IMG/VR virus record: IMGVR_UViG_3300030060_004062
Location: 1-54,473 of that record
Direction: 5' to 3' (one strand)
DNA: 54,473 nt
Source of the DNA: a virus
Part shown: one piece after another, positions 15,138 to 22,091 of the stretch
Position numbering within the stretch: position 1 is the first letter of the stretch
Layout: every line of letters begins with the position of its first letter
Program-made: the position numbers and the translations under genes
Notes under the pieces: generated by a model
What the model was told of the DNA's origin: nothing
Databases searched by the model: none
The model's input: only the letters and a program-made list of their open reading frames with translations

Positions 15138-15847
15138 GTATGTTTTATTCTGAACATTAGCTCTTGAAATGCAGTCGCCGCCACGATTGGAACCTGACCA
15201 TTCCCAATGGCTTTAAGTCTGTCCACCCTATGGGCCAATGCATTAGCCATTCTGTCCACTCCGGGTTTATCTTTCCCCCAGCATGTGTAGCTAAAGTTGG
15301 TGTCTTCCTCGTATATTCCGCTGGATAAGCTCCCTCTTTCGAGTTGTGCGCTGTTGGCGTGGGCAAGAACCCATAAACGCGGCCTGACATGGTTCGCTCC
15401 ACACTCGGAAGCTCGTAAGCGCATCCATTCCGAATCGTACCCGATAGAGGCCAAGTCTCCGAGAACTCTACCAAGTCCTCTGGAAACAAGCCTATCTGAG
15501 TTTTCCACGAACACGAATGATGGTCGTATTTCGCTAACAATTCGGAACATTTCTGACCACAATCCTGATTTTTCTCCTTCGATTCCCGCTCCTTTTCCTG
15601 CGCTGCTGATGTCTTGGCATGGAAACCCGCCAGATACGCAGTCAACAATGCCTCGCCACGGCTCCCCTCTAAAAGTTCGCACTTCATCCCAGATCGGGAA
15701 CGGCGGTAAAATGCCATCATTTTGTCGCTGCATGAGTACACTTGCGGCATATCTGTCGTATTCAACTGCGCATACTGTTCTGTGTCCGAGCAATTGGCTT
15801 CCCAATATTCCACCACCTGCGCCCGCGAAAAGCTCCAAGACATTCAT
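15134..15847 (-). CDS. dcm: DNA cytosine-5 methyltransferase
   Basis: The 237-residue protein has the m5C motifs in order: ELFAGAGGG (I), the PCQ catalytic loop GGFPCQDIS (IV), VFVENSDRL (VI), RPRLWVLA (VIII) and AIGNGQVP (X). It is short, with a very small target-recognition region. It probably protects phage DNA from host restriction. ATG 15847 lies right after the previous stop (TAAATG). Its second reading frame is also open and protein-like (see the entry at 15157). Confidence 0.92.
   Translation of the reverse strand: MNVLELFAGAGGGILGSQLLGHRTVCAVEYDRYAASVLMQRQNDGILPPFPIWDEVRTFRGEPWRGIVDCVSGGFPCQDISSAGKGAGIEGEKSGLWSEMFRIVSEIRPSFVFVENSDRLVSRGLGRVLGDLASIGYDSEWMRLRASECGANHVRPRLWVLAHANSAQLERGSLSSGIYEEDTNFSYTCWGKDKPGVDRMANALAHRVDRLKAIGNGQVPIVAATAFQELMFRIKHT
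15157..15843 (-). CDS. overlapping frame within dcm, possible second protein
   Basis: In another frame of the same strand a 228-codon ORF begins 4 nt after the dcm ATG. It contains AYLAGFHAKTSA (over the dcm PCQ loop), SETWPLSGTIRNG, LPTPTAH and NPEWTEWLMHWPIGWTDL (over dcm motif X). From memory these strings, especially WLMxWPxGWTDL, recur in phage proteins, so the frame looks conserved rather than accidental. Whether it is translated, by a second start or by frameshifting, cannot be seen. Confidence 0.45.
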   Translation of the reverse strand: MSWSFSRAQVVEYWEANCSDTEQYAQLNTTDMPQVYSCSDKMMAFYRRSRSGMKCELLEGSRGEALLTAYLAGFHAKTSAAQEKERESKEKNQDCGQKCSELLAKYDHHSCSWKTQIGLFPEDLVEFSETWPLSGTIRNGCAYELPSVERTMSGRVYGFLPTPTAHNSKEGAYPAEYTRKTPTLATHAGGKINPEWTEWLMHWPIGWTDLKPLGMVRFQSWRRLHFKS

Positions 15848-16276
15848 TTAACCCTCTTCCAAAATACTGTTAACTTCATCCATAAGCTCTTGATTATTAA
15901 GGCCCGGAATCAGTTCTGAGCAAATCAATTCAACCGCATCATTCATAAAATCCTGAAATTCATCTTGCGGCATTTTGTCGAATGCAATTGACTTGTAGTT
16001 CCGAACCTTGTCACCATTTGGCAACTGAACAATGTCGCAATGACCTAGGCGACCTTTGATATAGGTATACATCGCCTGTGTGGTTGCCCCATCAATGTTA
16101 TCGGCTATCTTTGCGCACAGACCCATAAACAACCTGTGTTGGCGTCCTGACCGTGGTTTAGACACCTGAATACGATACACACGGTTATTTTCTAGTTTGT
16201 CGAACTCTTGCCGCGCATAATCGTCAGCGGGGATGAAACCGTTTGGAACTTTGCGGTAGTATACTTTGGTTGTCAT
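15848..16276 (-). CDS. DUF1367 protein
   Basis: The 142-residue product matches DUF1367: PNGFIPADDYARQEFDKL, YRIQVSKPRSGRQHRLFMGL and NYKSIAFDKMPQDEF. The family sits in lambdoid nin-like regions, near recombination genes. It ends with TAA directly followed by the dcm ATG. Confidence 0.85.
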   Translation of the reverse strand: MTTKVYYRKVPNGFIPADDYARQEFDKLENNRVYRIQVSKPRSGRQHRLFMGLCAKIADNIDGATTQAMYTYIKGRLGHCDIVQLPNGDKVRNYKSIAFDKMPQDEFQDFMNDAVELICSELIPGLNNQELMDEVNSILEEG

Positions 16277-16380
16277 AGCGGGAAACCATTTTTATAGATA
16301 ATTACCCACATAAGACCAATGAATGTGGCAAAAGTTATTCCAATCATTGCGATCAACCCACAATAAATAAACTTTTCCAT
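16273..16380 (-). CDS. 35-residue single-pass membrane peptide
   Basis: The frame MEKFIYCGLIAMIGITF... has one membrane helix. Start and stop overlap both neighbours (TGATG and ATGA), which supports translation. Confidence 0.5.
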   Translation of the reverse strand: MEKFIYCGLIAMIGITFATFIGLMWVIIYKNGFPL

Positions 16381-16532
16381 CACTCCACCTCATAATCCAC
16401 AACGTCCCATTCATCTCCTGAATGATCCCAATCAAGGTCATCAGACCAGCACGACACAACATCGCCATTGCGGAACGTTACATTTACCGAAATATCATCG
16501 AAAACAGGCTGGAACCCACCTTCCCAAATCAT
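16380..16532 (-). CDS. 50-residue acidic hypothetical protein
   Basis: ATG 16532 follows AGGTGATGTG. The protein has a VTFRNGDVVSCWSDDLDWDH pattern, also seen in other small phage proteins of unknown role. Confidence 0.55.
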   Translation of the reverse strand: MIWEGGFQPVFDDISVNVTFRNGDVVSCWSDDLDWDHSGDEWDVVDYEVE

Positions 16533-16542
16533 CACATCACCT

Positions 16543-16866
16543 TTAGTTGTAATTTCCTGTATGTATTCGCCATAGCCTTAAGGACAGCGCCTTTCCATCG
16601 ACCCCCCAAGACTGAAGAAACTCAATCTCGTTACCTTCTCTGTCGTGCAAGTCAGAATGGCACATATAACACAACGGTATAACCCAACAGTCAGATGCCT
16701 TTAGACCCATTCCACGAGGAACGCCACGCAACAAATGGTGCGGTTGACTCGGAGCCGCTGCGCCACAGCAACAACACGGCATATGCCTGACGTTAGACAA
16801 GTGCTTTTCGTCTTTAATCCGCCCCTTCTTGATTCGCTTTGGTTTCTTGCCTTTGGGTATTAGCAT
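16543..16866 (-). CDS. HNH-type (DUF968/NinG-like) zinc nuclease
   Basis: The 107-residue protein has a basic N-terminus (KKPKRIKKGRIK), then the DUF968-type order: VRHMPCCCCG, QPHHLLR, RGMGLKASD and IPLCYMCHSDLH. The CxxC pairs and histidines form a treble-clef HNH site. In lambdoid phages this family replaces Holliday resolvases. Here a RusA gene also exists, so its target may differ. Confidence 0.8.
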   Translation of the reverse strand: MLIPKGKKPKRIKKGRIKDEKHLSNVRHMPCCCCGAAAPSQPHHLLRGVPRGMGLKASDCWVIPLCYMCHSDLHDREGNEIEFLQSWGVDGKALSLRLWRIHTGNYN

Positions 16867-17054
16867 TCAGGTCCTTCCGGCAAGTAATCCCAATGCGTTG
16901 GATTCCACTCACACTCTTGGCTTACAGCCCAATGATCTATAACAAACTTAAATATGCCATCAGATTTGTAGCAAACAGCAGACCATTTTCCGTCAGTAGC
17001 CCAAAAATCAGATTCATCAGGCGCACTATCAATAGTTTTCCAATCAGCTTTCAT
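16860..17054 (-). CDS. DUF551-like protein
   Basis: ATG 17054 overlaps the upstream stop (ATGA). The protein reads MKADWKTIDSAPD... and ends HWDYLPEGPEC, the typical W-K-T-I-D/S-A-P and HW-x-P-LP pattern of DUF551. Function unknown. Confidence 0.65.
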   Translation of the reverse strand: MKADWKTIDSAPDESDFWATDGKWSAVCYKSDGIFKFVIDHWAVSQECEWNPTHWDYLPEGPEC

Positions 17055-17329
17055 CGCGGCAAATCCTTCCATTTTTCTGCGACAAAACTAATGTAGTCGT
17101 CACAACACCAACACGAAGTCCACTTATCAACGATCAACCATTCGCCGTGATACACCCTTTGCTCTCCGTTGAAATATGCAACTGAGATGCTATCATCGCC
17201 AGTTCCAGAAGCGTACGATGAGTCGGTTCTCCTTCCTTTAATCAATACTGGCGTACCATCTCTAGGAGCGAACTCCATATCTCGCCACATTCCTAGTTTA
17301 GACTTGATCCAGTCAAGAATCTTGCTCAC
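17051..17329 (-). CDS. DUF551-related protein (GTG start)
   Basis: GTG 17329 has AAGGAG at a good distance, overlapping the upstream gene end. The sequence WRDMEFAPRDGTPVLI is the signature of this W-rich family, followed by a Cys pair (SCWCCDDYISFVAEKWKDL). Function unknown. Confidence 0.65.
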   Translation of the reverse strand: MSKILDWIKSKLGMWRDMEFAPRDGTPVLIKGRRTDSSYASGTGDDSISVAYFNGEQRVYHGEWLIVDKWTSCWCCDDYISFVAEKWKDLPR

Positions 17330-17531
17330 CTCTAATCTCCTTCCTACGTTCCTCAATCTTCTCTTCAAGAAAATCGGTTATGTTGCTTTTATCAACCTGT
17401 ATCGAGTCCCAAGTTACAGAATGAATCATCCGCAACGTGTCAACTTGCTCTAAGGTCTGGCATTCTTTCAGAAGATAGTAGAACCCTCTACCCCAATCTT
17501 CTGCGCTTTCGCATTTAATCGTGTAGTTCAT
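17313..17531 (-). CDS. 72-residue hypothetical protein
   Basis: ATG 17531 (MNYTIKCESAEDWGRGF...) follows GGTGG by 7 nt. The product is helical and charged at its C-terminus (FLEEKIEERRKEIRGE). Function unknown. Confidence 0.55.
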   Translation of the reverse strand: MNYTIKCESAEDWGRGFYYLLKECQTLEQVDTLRMIHSVTWDSIQVDKSNITDFLEEKIEERRKEIRGEQDS

Positions 17532-17745
17532 CTCCATTCCACCATTTATTAACGCCATCAACCAACCAAATCATCACAAGCCCAGCACCTAATGCAACCG
17601 CAGAGCAAAACGCCATTACTCCAGCGAACTCGAATGCAATGCTCCAATATCGGTATGTGAACCACATCAGGAACAATCCAGACAGAAGCGACAAAGCCCC
17701 ACCAGATATTAGGCACCATATGACTGTGTGTGATTTATTCATCAT
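17515..17745 (-). CDS. two-pass membrane protein
   Basis: The 76-residue product has two hydrophobic helices (about residues 8-30 and 38-64) separated by YRYWSIAFEF. It overlaps the genes on both sides. Function unknown; a holin-like shape is possible but its context is early. Confidence 0.55.
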   Translation of the reverse strand: MMNKSHTVIWCLISGGALSLLSGLFLMWFTYRYWSIAFEFAGVMAFCSAVALGAGLVMIWLVDGVNKWWNGDELHD

Positions 17746-17947
17746 ACTTATCTACGACAATTGTATTGTAAATTTGCAATGCCGTCACAAGATGATTTAC
17801 CTCATCCGTCTTCCCACCAAACTCAACCTTGTAATAAACAACATGGTCATATGGACGAGTTACCATAGTGATCTTGCACCCATTCTTGTCCATGACGACA
17901 ACTGGATACTCTTTAGCATAAAAGCTATTCAAGAAAACCTTATCCAT
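17735..17947 (-). CDS. 70-residue hypothetical protein
   Basis: This is the first gene after the 17.98-kb promoter, with GGAGG before ATG 17947. The product (MDKVFLNSFYAKEYPVVVMD...) is a small mixed alpha/beta protein. Function unknown. Confidence 0.6.
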   Translation of the reverse strand: MDKVFLNSFYAKEYPVVVMDKNGCKITMVTRPYDHVVYYKVEFGGKTDEVNHLVTALQIYNTIVVDKYDE

Positions 17948-17971
17948 AACATCCTCCTTTAAAGATAACCT

Positions 17972-17999
17972 ATAGTACGGCATTTGTCGTTTGTGTCAA
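17972..17999 (-). promoter_or_regulatory. promoter with AACG-N8-CGTA dyad
   Basis: TTGACA (17994-17999), 16-nt spacer, TACTAT (17972-17977), with AAACG-N8-CGTA (17976-17992). It would drive the long operon of small genes, dcm and finally terminase. Confidence 0.75.
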
Positions 18000-18006
18000 G
18001 TATATT

Positions 18007-18438
18007 TTAAGCCCAATCTTCGCCAGCGTCGTATTTGAGTATCGCTACTTTGTGGTCTCTTGGCTTCCCCATAAACAGTAGTCGAGGTGATAAGGCCCAT
18101 TTGTTAACCGTTCCTCGTTTGCCCATCTTTCTTACAAACCCCATAGATTCAAGGCGCTTCATAGATGCAGAAACATTTTGTTGGTGCAACCCAAGCTGGC
18201 TGGCAATCTCTGATTGTGTTGCGGTAATAATGTTTCCATAATCGACATATCTTTGACACAGACAAAGAACCCTAAGATCAACCGCACTTTTAATCTTGGC
18301 TACTTCATCGTATGCGTCTGGATCATTCATAGTGAACCTCTTAAATGGCGACCTGTGTCTTGACCTTGATGTGTATTCAAAGTATACATCAACTAGCTGG
18401 TCGTCATCATCATAGACGTACCGTTTCTTTGACGACAT
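18007..18438 (-). CDS. winged-helix regulator or RepL-like replication protein
   Basis: The 143-residue protein has a winged helix: TATQSEIASQLGLHQQNVSASMKRLESMGFVRKMGKR. Its helix-turn-helix is MarR/RepL-like, and the ending (NKWALSPRLLFMGKP) is reminiscent of firmicute-type RepL initiators. It is flanked upstream by an inverted repeat that encloses its promoter, so self-regulation is likely. It is the best candidate for a phage-wide regulator. Confidence 0.75.
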   Translation of the reverse strand: MSSKKRYVYDDDDQLVDVYFEYTSRSRHRSPFKRFTMNDPDAYDEVAKIKSAVDLRVLCLCQRYVDYGNIITATQSEIASQLGLHQQNVSASMKRLESMGFVRKMGKRGTVNKWALSPRLLFMGKPRDHKVAILKYDAGEDWA

Positions 18439-18439
18439 T

Positions 18440-18521
18440 AAATAAGACCTAAACCTAAACCTAGAACTAACTTGCAGGTGTTACTATACTAACATCATGG
18501 TATTAGGTAAAGGTCTTATTT
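18440..18521. promoter_or_regulatory. inverted repeat enclosing the regulator promoter
   Basis: AAATAAGACCT (18440-18450) and its exact complement AGGTCTTATTT (18511-18521) face each other; the match continues with ACCT on both sides after a 2-nt mismatch. Between them on the minus strand are TTACCT, a 16-nt spacer and TATAGT. A second AAACCT direct repeat lies inside the left arm. This could be an autoregulatory operator or iterons of an origin. Confidence 0.65.
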
Positions 18522-18576
18522 TTTGCAGTTTTAAAGGGCTTCAAATCTCTTCTACTTCTTATCCAAGATTACATAC

Positions 18577-18605
18577 AAAAAACCGCCCCTTTCGGAGCGG
18601 CTTGA
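18577..18605 (-). terminator. terminator of the recombination operon
   Basis: On the minus strand CCGCTCC-GAAA-GGGGCGG is followed by TTTTTTG. It stops transcription coming from 21.5 kb before the regulator gene. Confidence 0.9.
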
Positions 18606-18620
18606 TGTTGTTGTTGCATC

Positions 18621-18944
18621 CTAAGATTTCTTGATTTCTTCCACCTTTTGGAAAGAATCTCTAAGAAGCGTTCCCAGTAATATCTCCCCATCATATGTAA
18701 GAGTTACCGATGGGCCACACTCACGTCCAGCCGGATAATCTACATCTATTTCATCAACCATAAGATCGTGCACCGCATATATGAAATCTTAGACAACATC
18801 GCCAATCTCATCTTCCTTGCGGAATGGCTCAAGGGAAATATCGTAACCTTCCCAATTGTCCACTCCACCGGCTTCAAGTGCTGCTAGCTTGGCTTCGATG
18901 CGCTCAAGTTCTTTTAGTCGTTTTGCACTGATTTTAGTTTCCAT
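18621..18944 (-). pseudogene. gene split by an in-frame TAA
   Basis: ATG 18944 overlaps the mazG-like stop (TGATG). The frame runs 51 codons (METKISAKRLKELERIEAKL... EIGDVV), meets TAA at 18789-18791, then stays open for 55 codons (DFIYAVHDLMVDEIDVDY... EEIKKS) to TAG. The second half has no ribosome binding site, so one 107-residue gene with a single ochre codon is the simplest reading. The N-terminal pattern AKLAALEAGGVDNWEGYD occurs in small phage proteins of unknown role. Confidence 0.6.
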
Positions 18945-19279
18945 CACAAAAAACCCTTTCCGAGTCGTGTTTTCAATCCAACCTTCTCAGACGTTGCGTT
19001 GAACTTATCCATCACAGCCTGATCAAGATCAATTCCGTATTCCATTGCAATCAGGTCAGCGCAGATAATTACGTCAGCAAGTTCCTGAGAGAGATGTTCT
19101 ACCGTATCCCGTGATCCTGCAATGCCCATACGCTCACGTTCAAGTTTCTTGATTACGTTACATGCTTCACCAACCTCTCCGCAAAGTTCATTTCCACGGT
19201 ATGATGGTGTGATCTGACCGCCAGAATCCCATTCCTTTTGTCTCGCAACGTTAGCTTCTCGTAGTGTCGTGTAAATCAT
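18944..19279 (-). CDS. MazG-like nucleotide pyrophosphohydrolase
   Basis: ATG 19279 follows GGAG. The 111-residue protein has the single MazG helix bundle: ARQKEWD, RGNELCGEVGEACNVIKKLER and HLSQELADVIICADLIA, with the metal-binding ExxE and ExxD acidic residues. It hydrolyses NTPs or dNTPs; in phages this may tune nucleotide pools or alarmones. Confidence 0.85.
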   Translation of the reverse strand: MIYTTLREANVARQKEWDSGGQITPSYRGNELCGEVGEACNVIKKLERERMGIAGSRDTVEHLSQELADVIICADLIAMEYGIDLDQAVMDKFNATSEKVGLKTRLGKGFL

Positions 19280-19289
19280 AATTCTCTCC

Positions 19290-19919
19290 TCATTTAATCC
19301 CAAACGCGCCATTATAAGCCAATACCGCGTCATTTACCTTCGATTTGAAACCAGAAACTTCCGATTCCATGCATTTAATGAACTCGTCATCACGCTCAAC
19401 GCGAATCCTGAAAGAACGCAAATCAGGATGATAGAACCACAAATCATTCCATTTACGCTCTGCAACCCACATTTCGCACTGGCACTGAGTGAAGTAATCA
19501 GTCGGAACTTTCTGCGTTACGTAGCTCTCAAGCAGAACCTTCATGTGATTGTCGTTCTTTAGACACTTGATCTGCATCATTCCGTCATCACCAACCAAGC
19601 CATCAGGGCTGCATCCAGCGGTCATTTCGTCATTGGTGATAAACCCAATCAGTTGCACATCGCAATCAAACTCGAACTCGTAAAGGCTGCGCGCCTCTTC
19701 CTCTAGCTCATGTCCGCGATCAGTCCATCGGTTGCCCTCCCATTTATCCAAGGGCTTTCCTGCGATAATGCTAGACGCCTTGTCATATGCATACTTCTTA
19801 GCAGATGCAGACGGCTTTCCTTGTGTCGTGATGATGTTTGACATTTCGGAAGCCGTTGCAACCTTGCTACGCAGCGCATACCACTCGTCTGTGTTTTGCT
19901 CTACGTTGTGGATTTTCAC
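19290..19919 (-). CDS. YqaJ-like viral recombinase/exonuclease
   Basis: GTG 19919 overlaps the upstream stop (GTGA) and has GAGG before it. The 209-residue protein shows the lambda-exonuclease fold: EWYALRSKVATASEMSNII, WTDRGHELEEEARSLYE, CSPDGLV (catalytic D), MQIKCLK (in place of the usual E/Q-x-K) and YFTQCQCEMWVAERKW. With the Erf-like annealase next to it, this forms a two-component recombination system. Confidence 0.9.
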   Translation of the reverse strand: MKIHNVEQNTDEWYALRSKVATASEMSNIITTQGKPSASAKKYAYDKASSIIAGKPLDKWEGNRWTDRGHELEEEARSLYEFEFDCDVQLIGFITNDEMTAGCSPDGLVGDDGMMQIKCLKNDNHMKVLLESYVTQKVPTDYFTQCQCEMWVAERKWNDLWFYHPDLRSFRIRVERDDEFIKCMESEVSGFKSKVNDAVLAYNGAFGIK

Positions 19920-20134
19920 GAGCAAACCTCTTTCAAAACGATAACGCAATCATCTGGTTTCGGCTTCTCGTGGTCTGATGCGTCATCAAAAGGTGGTGGA
20001 TTGTTTCTGAAAGACCTGTCAGCAAAAACAAATGCATACTCACTTTGATCAAGTGCGTCGGCAATCATAGCTAAGACATACGATTTTCCTGTCTGAACCT
20101 TTCCAGACACAGTGATCTCAATTACATCAACCAT
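19916..20134 (-). CDS. 72-residue P-loop protein
   Basis: The start overlaps the Erf stop (TAATG). The N-terminus EITVSGKVQTGKSYVLAMIADAL carries a Walker A (GKVQTGKS), but the protein is too short for a full NTPase and no Walker B is obvious. It lies between annealase and exonuclease, so a role in that complex is possible. Confidence 0.65.
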   Translation of the reverse strand: MVDVIEITVSGKVQTGKSYVLAMIADALDQSEYAFVFADRSFRNNPPPFDDASDHEKPKPDDCVIVLKEVCS

Positions 20135-20883
20135 TATTCTTCATTCTCCTTTGGAAACTGAGCCATAGCCTTTTCAAATTGCTGATGGTTTAATTGCAGC
20201 AAACTATTGACCTTGAAATATGCAAGAAGCTTTTCTTTGTTCTTGCCGTGTTTCTCGATCAGTTTATCAAGCGTTTCGGCTTGTTCTTCCGTAATGAAGT
20301 TACCACCAGCCGCGTTACCGTCGTCGTCTTCATCAACCATCGTGACGTTGAAGATCAGGCACAGTAGATAGCGACGACCATAGCTGATTGTTGACCCAAA
20401 ACCATGAGTCGCAGACTTGTTTGCCTTTCCGCTTGGCCCAGCCATATCAGCCGGAATATCCGACTTGTAATCCTTGCTGTAACCATCCGTATGTGAAACC
20501 GTGCAAGTCACACCGTAATGACCATCAAGGTTTGACTGGAACGTACCAAACGAAACGCTAAACCCGTTCTCAGTAATCACCGGCATGATTGCCTTTGATA
20601 CCGTTTCCAGACGAGCGTACTTAGACTTGGTATGGCTATTTTCAGCATCACGCACAACTTGAGGAATACTAGCCTGCGCAAGACGCATTGCCGCATTGAA
20701 CTTTTCCTTGCGGTCCTGCTCAAGCATCTTCTCGCGCATTTCCCAAAGACGTTCCATCTTGTCGATGTCTACGCTTTCGTCACGCGCAGCACGTTCGATC
20801 ATCGACAACATAGCCATGGTTGCATCTTGTTCCTGATGCTCCACAACCGCGTTATCTTCTTTCTTTGCTAGTTCGTTAGTCAT
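20134..20883 (-). CDS. erf: Erf-family single-strand annealing protein
   Basis: The 249-residue product contains the Erf core: FNAAMRLAQASIPQVVRDAEN, KYARLETVSKAIMPVITENGFSV, TCTVSHTDGYSKD and THGFGSTISYGRRYLLCLIFNV. Erf proteins form rings that anneal complementary DNA and, with the neighbouring exonuclease, circularise or recombine phage DNA. The C-terminal 60 residues are helical. Confidence 0.9.
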   Translation of the reverse strand: MTNELAKKEDNAVVEHQEQDATMAMLSMIERAARDESVDIDKMERLWEMREKMLEQDRKEKFNAAMRLAQASIPQVVRDAENSHTKSKYARLETVSKAIMPVITENGFSVSFGTFQSNLDGHYGVTCTVSHTDGYSKDYKSDIPADMAGPSGKANKSATHGFGSTISYGRRYLLCLIFNVTMVDEDDDGNAAGGNFITEEQAETLDKLIEKHGKNKEKLLAYFKVNSLLQLNHQQFEKAMAQFPKENEE

Positions 20884-20894
20884 TTGCGTTCTCC

Positions 20895-21482
20895 TCAGTT
20901 ATCAAACCAAAATACAATGCGAAAGTCTTTTGCGGCATCCTCGTTAACCCTGCCATCGTCATAAATCCAGAACGTCTCTTTCGCTCGTTTTTCTACGCAC
21001 TCAATCAGGTGATTCATTACGCACTCATCAACCCACCATTCGCGAAACACATAATCTTGGGCGGTAGTTGACTTGCACCACATTTTGGGAAGAACACCAT
21101 TCTCATCAAGGTTACGTGCCACATCTTCATGAACCATGCCACGAACTTTGTATGAGTGATTGTTGTCTTGGTAATTATATAACTCAAACAAAGTCAAATA
21201 ACTATGCGAGTGACCGTCAAGGCCCCATCTTTCGCAATCATCTGAAATTTGCTTTGAACAATCAGAAGGCATTCCTTTTGGTTCTAATTCATTTAATTGA
21301 GAACCATCACTGCGAACTGAAGCTAACGCAGAAAACAACCGATAATCCCTGCCAGAGTAGATAGGTACAACCGTGTATTCTCCGTCGTAATGATCAATCT
21401 CAAAATGGTCGGAGCAAAGCCATACTTTTTCACCGTTAAGGTGACGTTTAGCCTCGCAATGAATGTGAATATCGCAACCCAT
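20895..21482 (-). CDS. 195-residue conserved hypothetical protein
   Basis: The protein begins MGCDIHIHCEAK, a start seen in a family of phage proteins of unknown function; the middle YSGRDYRLFSALASVRSDG resembles them too. It is the first gene of the leftward operon from the 21.5-kb cassette. Confidence 0.65.
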   Translation of the reverse strand: MGCDIHIHCEAKRHLNGEKVWLCSDHFEIDHYDGEYTVVPIYSGRDYRLFSALASVRSDGSQLNELEPKGMPSDCSKQISDDCERWGLDGHSHSYLTLFELYNYQDNNHSYKVRGMVHEDVARNLDENGVLPKMWCKSTTAQDYVFREWWVDECVMNHLIECVEKRAKETFWIYDDGRVNEDAAKDFRIVFWFDN

Positions 21483-21510
21483 TTAATCCTCCACAATTAA
21501 CTCACACGCC

Positions 21511-21601
21511 CTTATATCATGCCGACGAATAACGTCAACATAAAAATAACGATAATTAACGTTAAAAATGTGTTGACTTGTAACTATGAGTGACGTAATT
21601 T
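21511..21601. promoter_or_regulatory. divergent promoter cassette, copy 2, with central dyad
   Basis: The minus promoter has TTGACG (21533-21538), 16-nt spacer and TATAAG (21511-21516). The plus promoter has TTGACT (21573-21578), 17-nt spacer and TAATTT (21596-21601). Between them is TAACG-N8-CGTTA (21547-21564). Bases 21533-21578 are nearly identical to the reverse strand of 5849-5893. It starts both the recombination and the replication operons. Confidence 0.75.
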
Positions 21602-21630
21602 GCAGATGGTTTTTATCAATGGAGTGCGAG

Positions 21631-21903
21631 ATGCGCCAAGAAGATTTTGAGAAGTTTTTGTCTAAGTTTGATCACCTTATGCCTGATGTTTCAGAGGTTG
21701 AAAGTCGGGATCATATCGGTATTTCAAATAAGCTGGATGAGGCTTGCCTTGGATACAAAAAAGAACCTCAGAAGCTATGCGAAAAGCTGATGAATAACCC
21801 CAAGTTCTATGAACGTTTCATTGAAAAACGTACAAGCGTTGCAGACAATGAACGTTTTGAGTGTCGCCTTGATGCTTGGGTAAAATGGCAGGAGTCAAAG
21901 TGA
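21631..21903 (+). CDS. 90-residue hypothetical protein
   Basis: ATG 21631 follows GGAG; an earlier in-frame start at 21586 lies inside the promoter. The acidic, helical protein (MRQEDFEKFLSKFDHLMPDVS...) is the first gene of the replication operon. Function unknown. Confidence 0.6.
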   Translation: MRQEDFEKFLSKFDHLMPDVSEVESRDHIGISNKLDEACLGYKKEPQKLCEKLMNNPKFYERFIEKRTSVADNERFECRLDAWVKWQESK

Positions 21904-22091
21904 TGGAGTGGGTTTGGGAGCAGTGGTATGTTGCTTTATTTATGTCTCTGCTATTGATTCTCTCTGTCAATAAAGCGTTGAAAATTATTGAGAGAGAAAA
22001 TGGTAGAATTTCAAGTGTGTTGGGCGCATTAACCGGAGTATCTCTTTATGTCGTTGCTCTCTATGCCTTGAGGACTGGTGGGTTCTTTTGA
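21903..22091 (+). CDS. two-pass membrane protein
   Basis: ATG 21903 overlaps the upstream stop (TGATG) with AGGAG before it. The 62-residue protein has hydrophobic helices at about residues 7-20 and 41-57. Function unknown. Confidence 0.6.
   Translation: MEWVWEQWYVALFMSLLLILSVNKALKIIERENGRISSVLGALTGVSLYVVALYALRTGGFF

Noticed and set aside
15297-15851. 184-codon plus-strand ORF over dcm
   Set aside because: It is antisense to two same-strand frames; low complexity and no motif.
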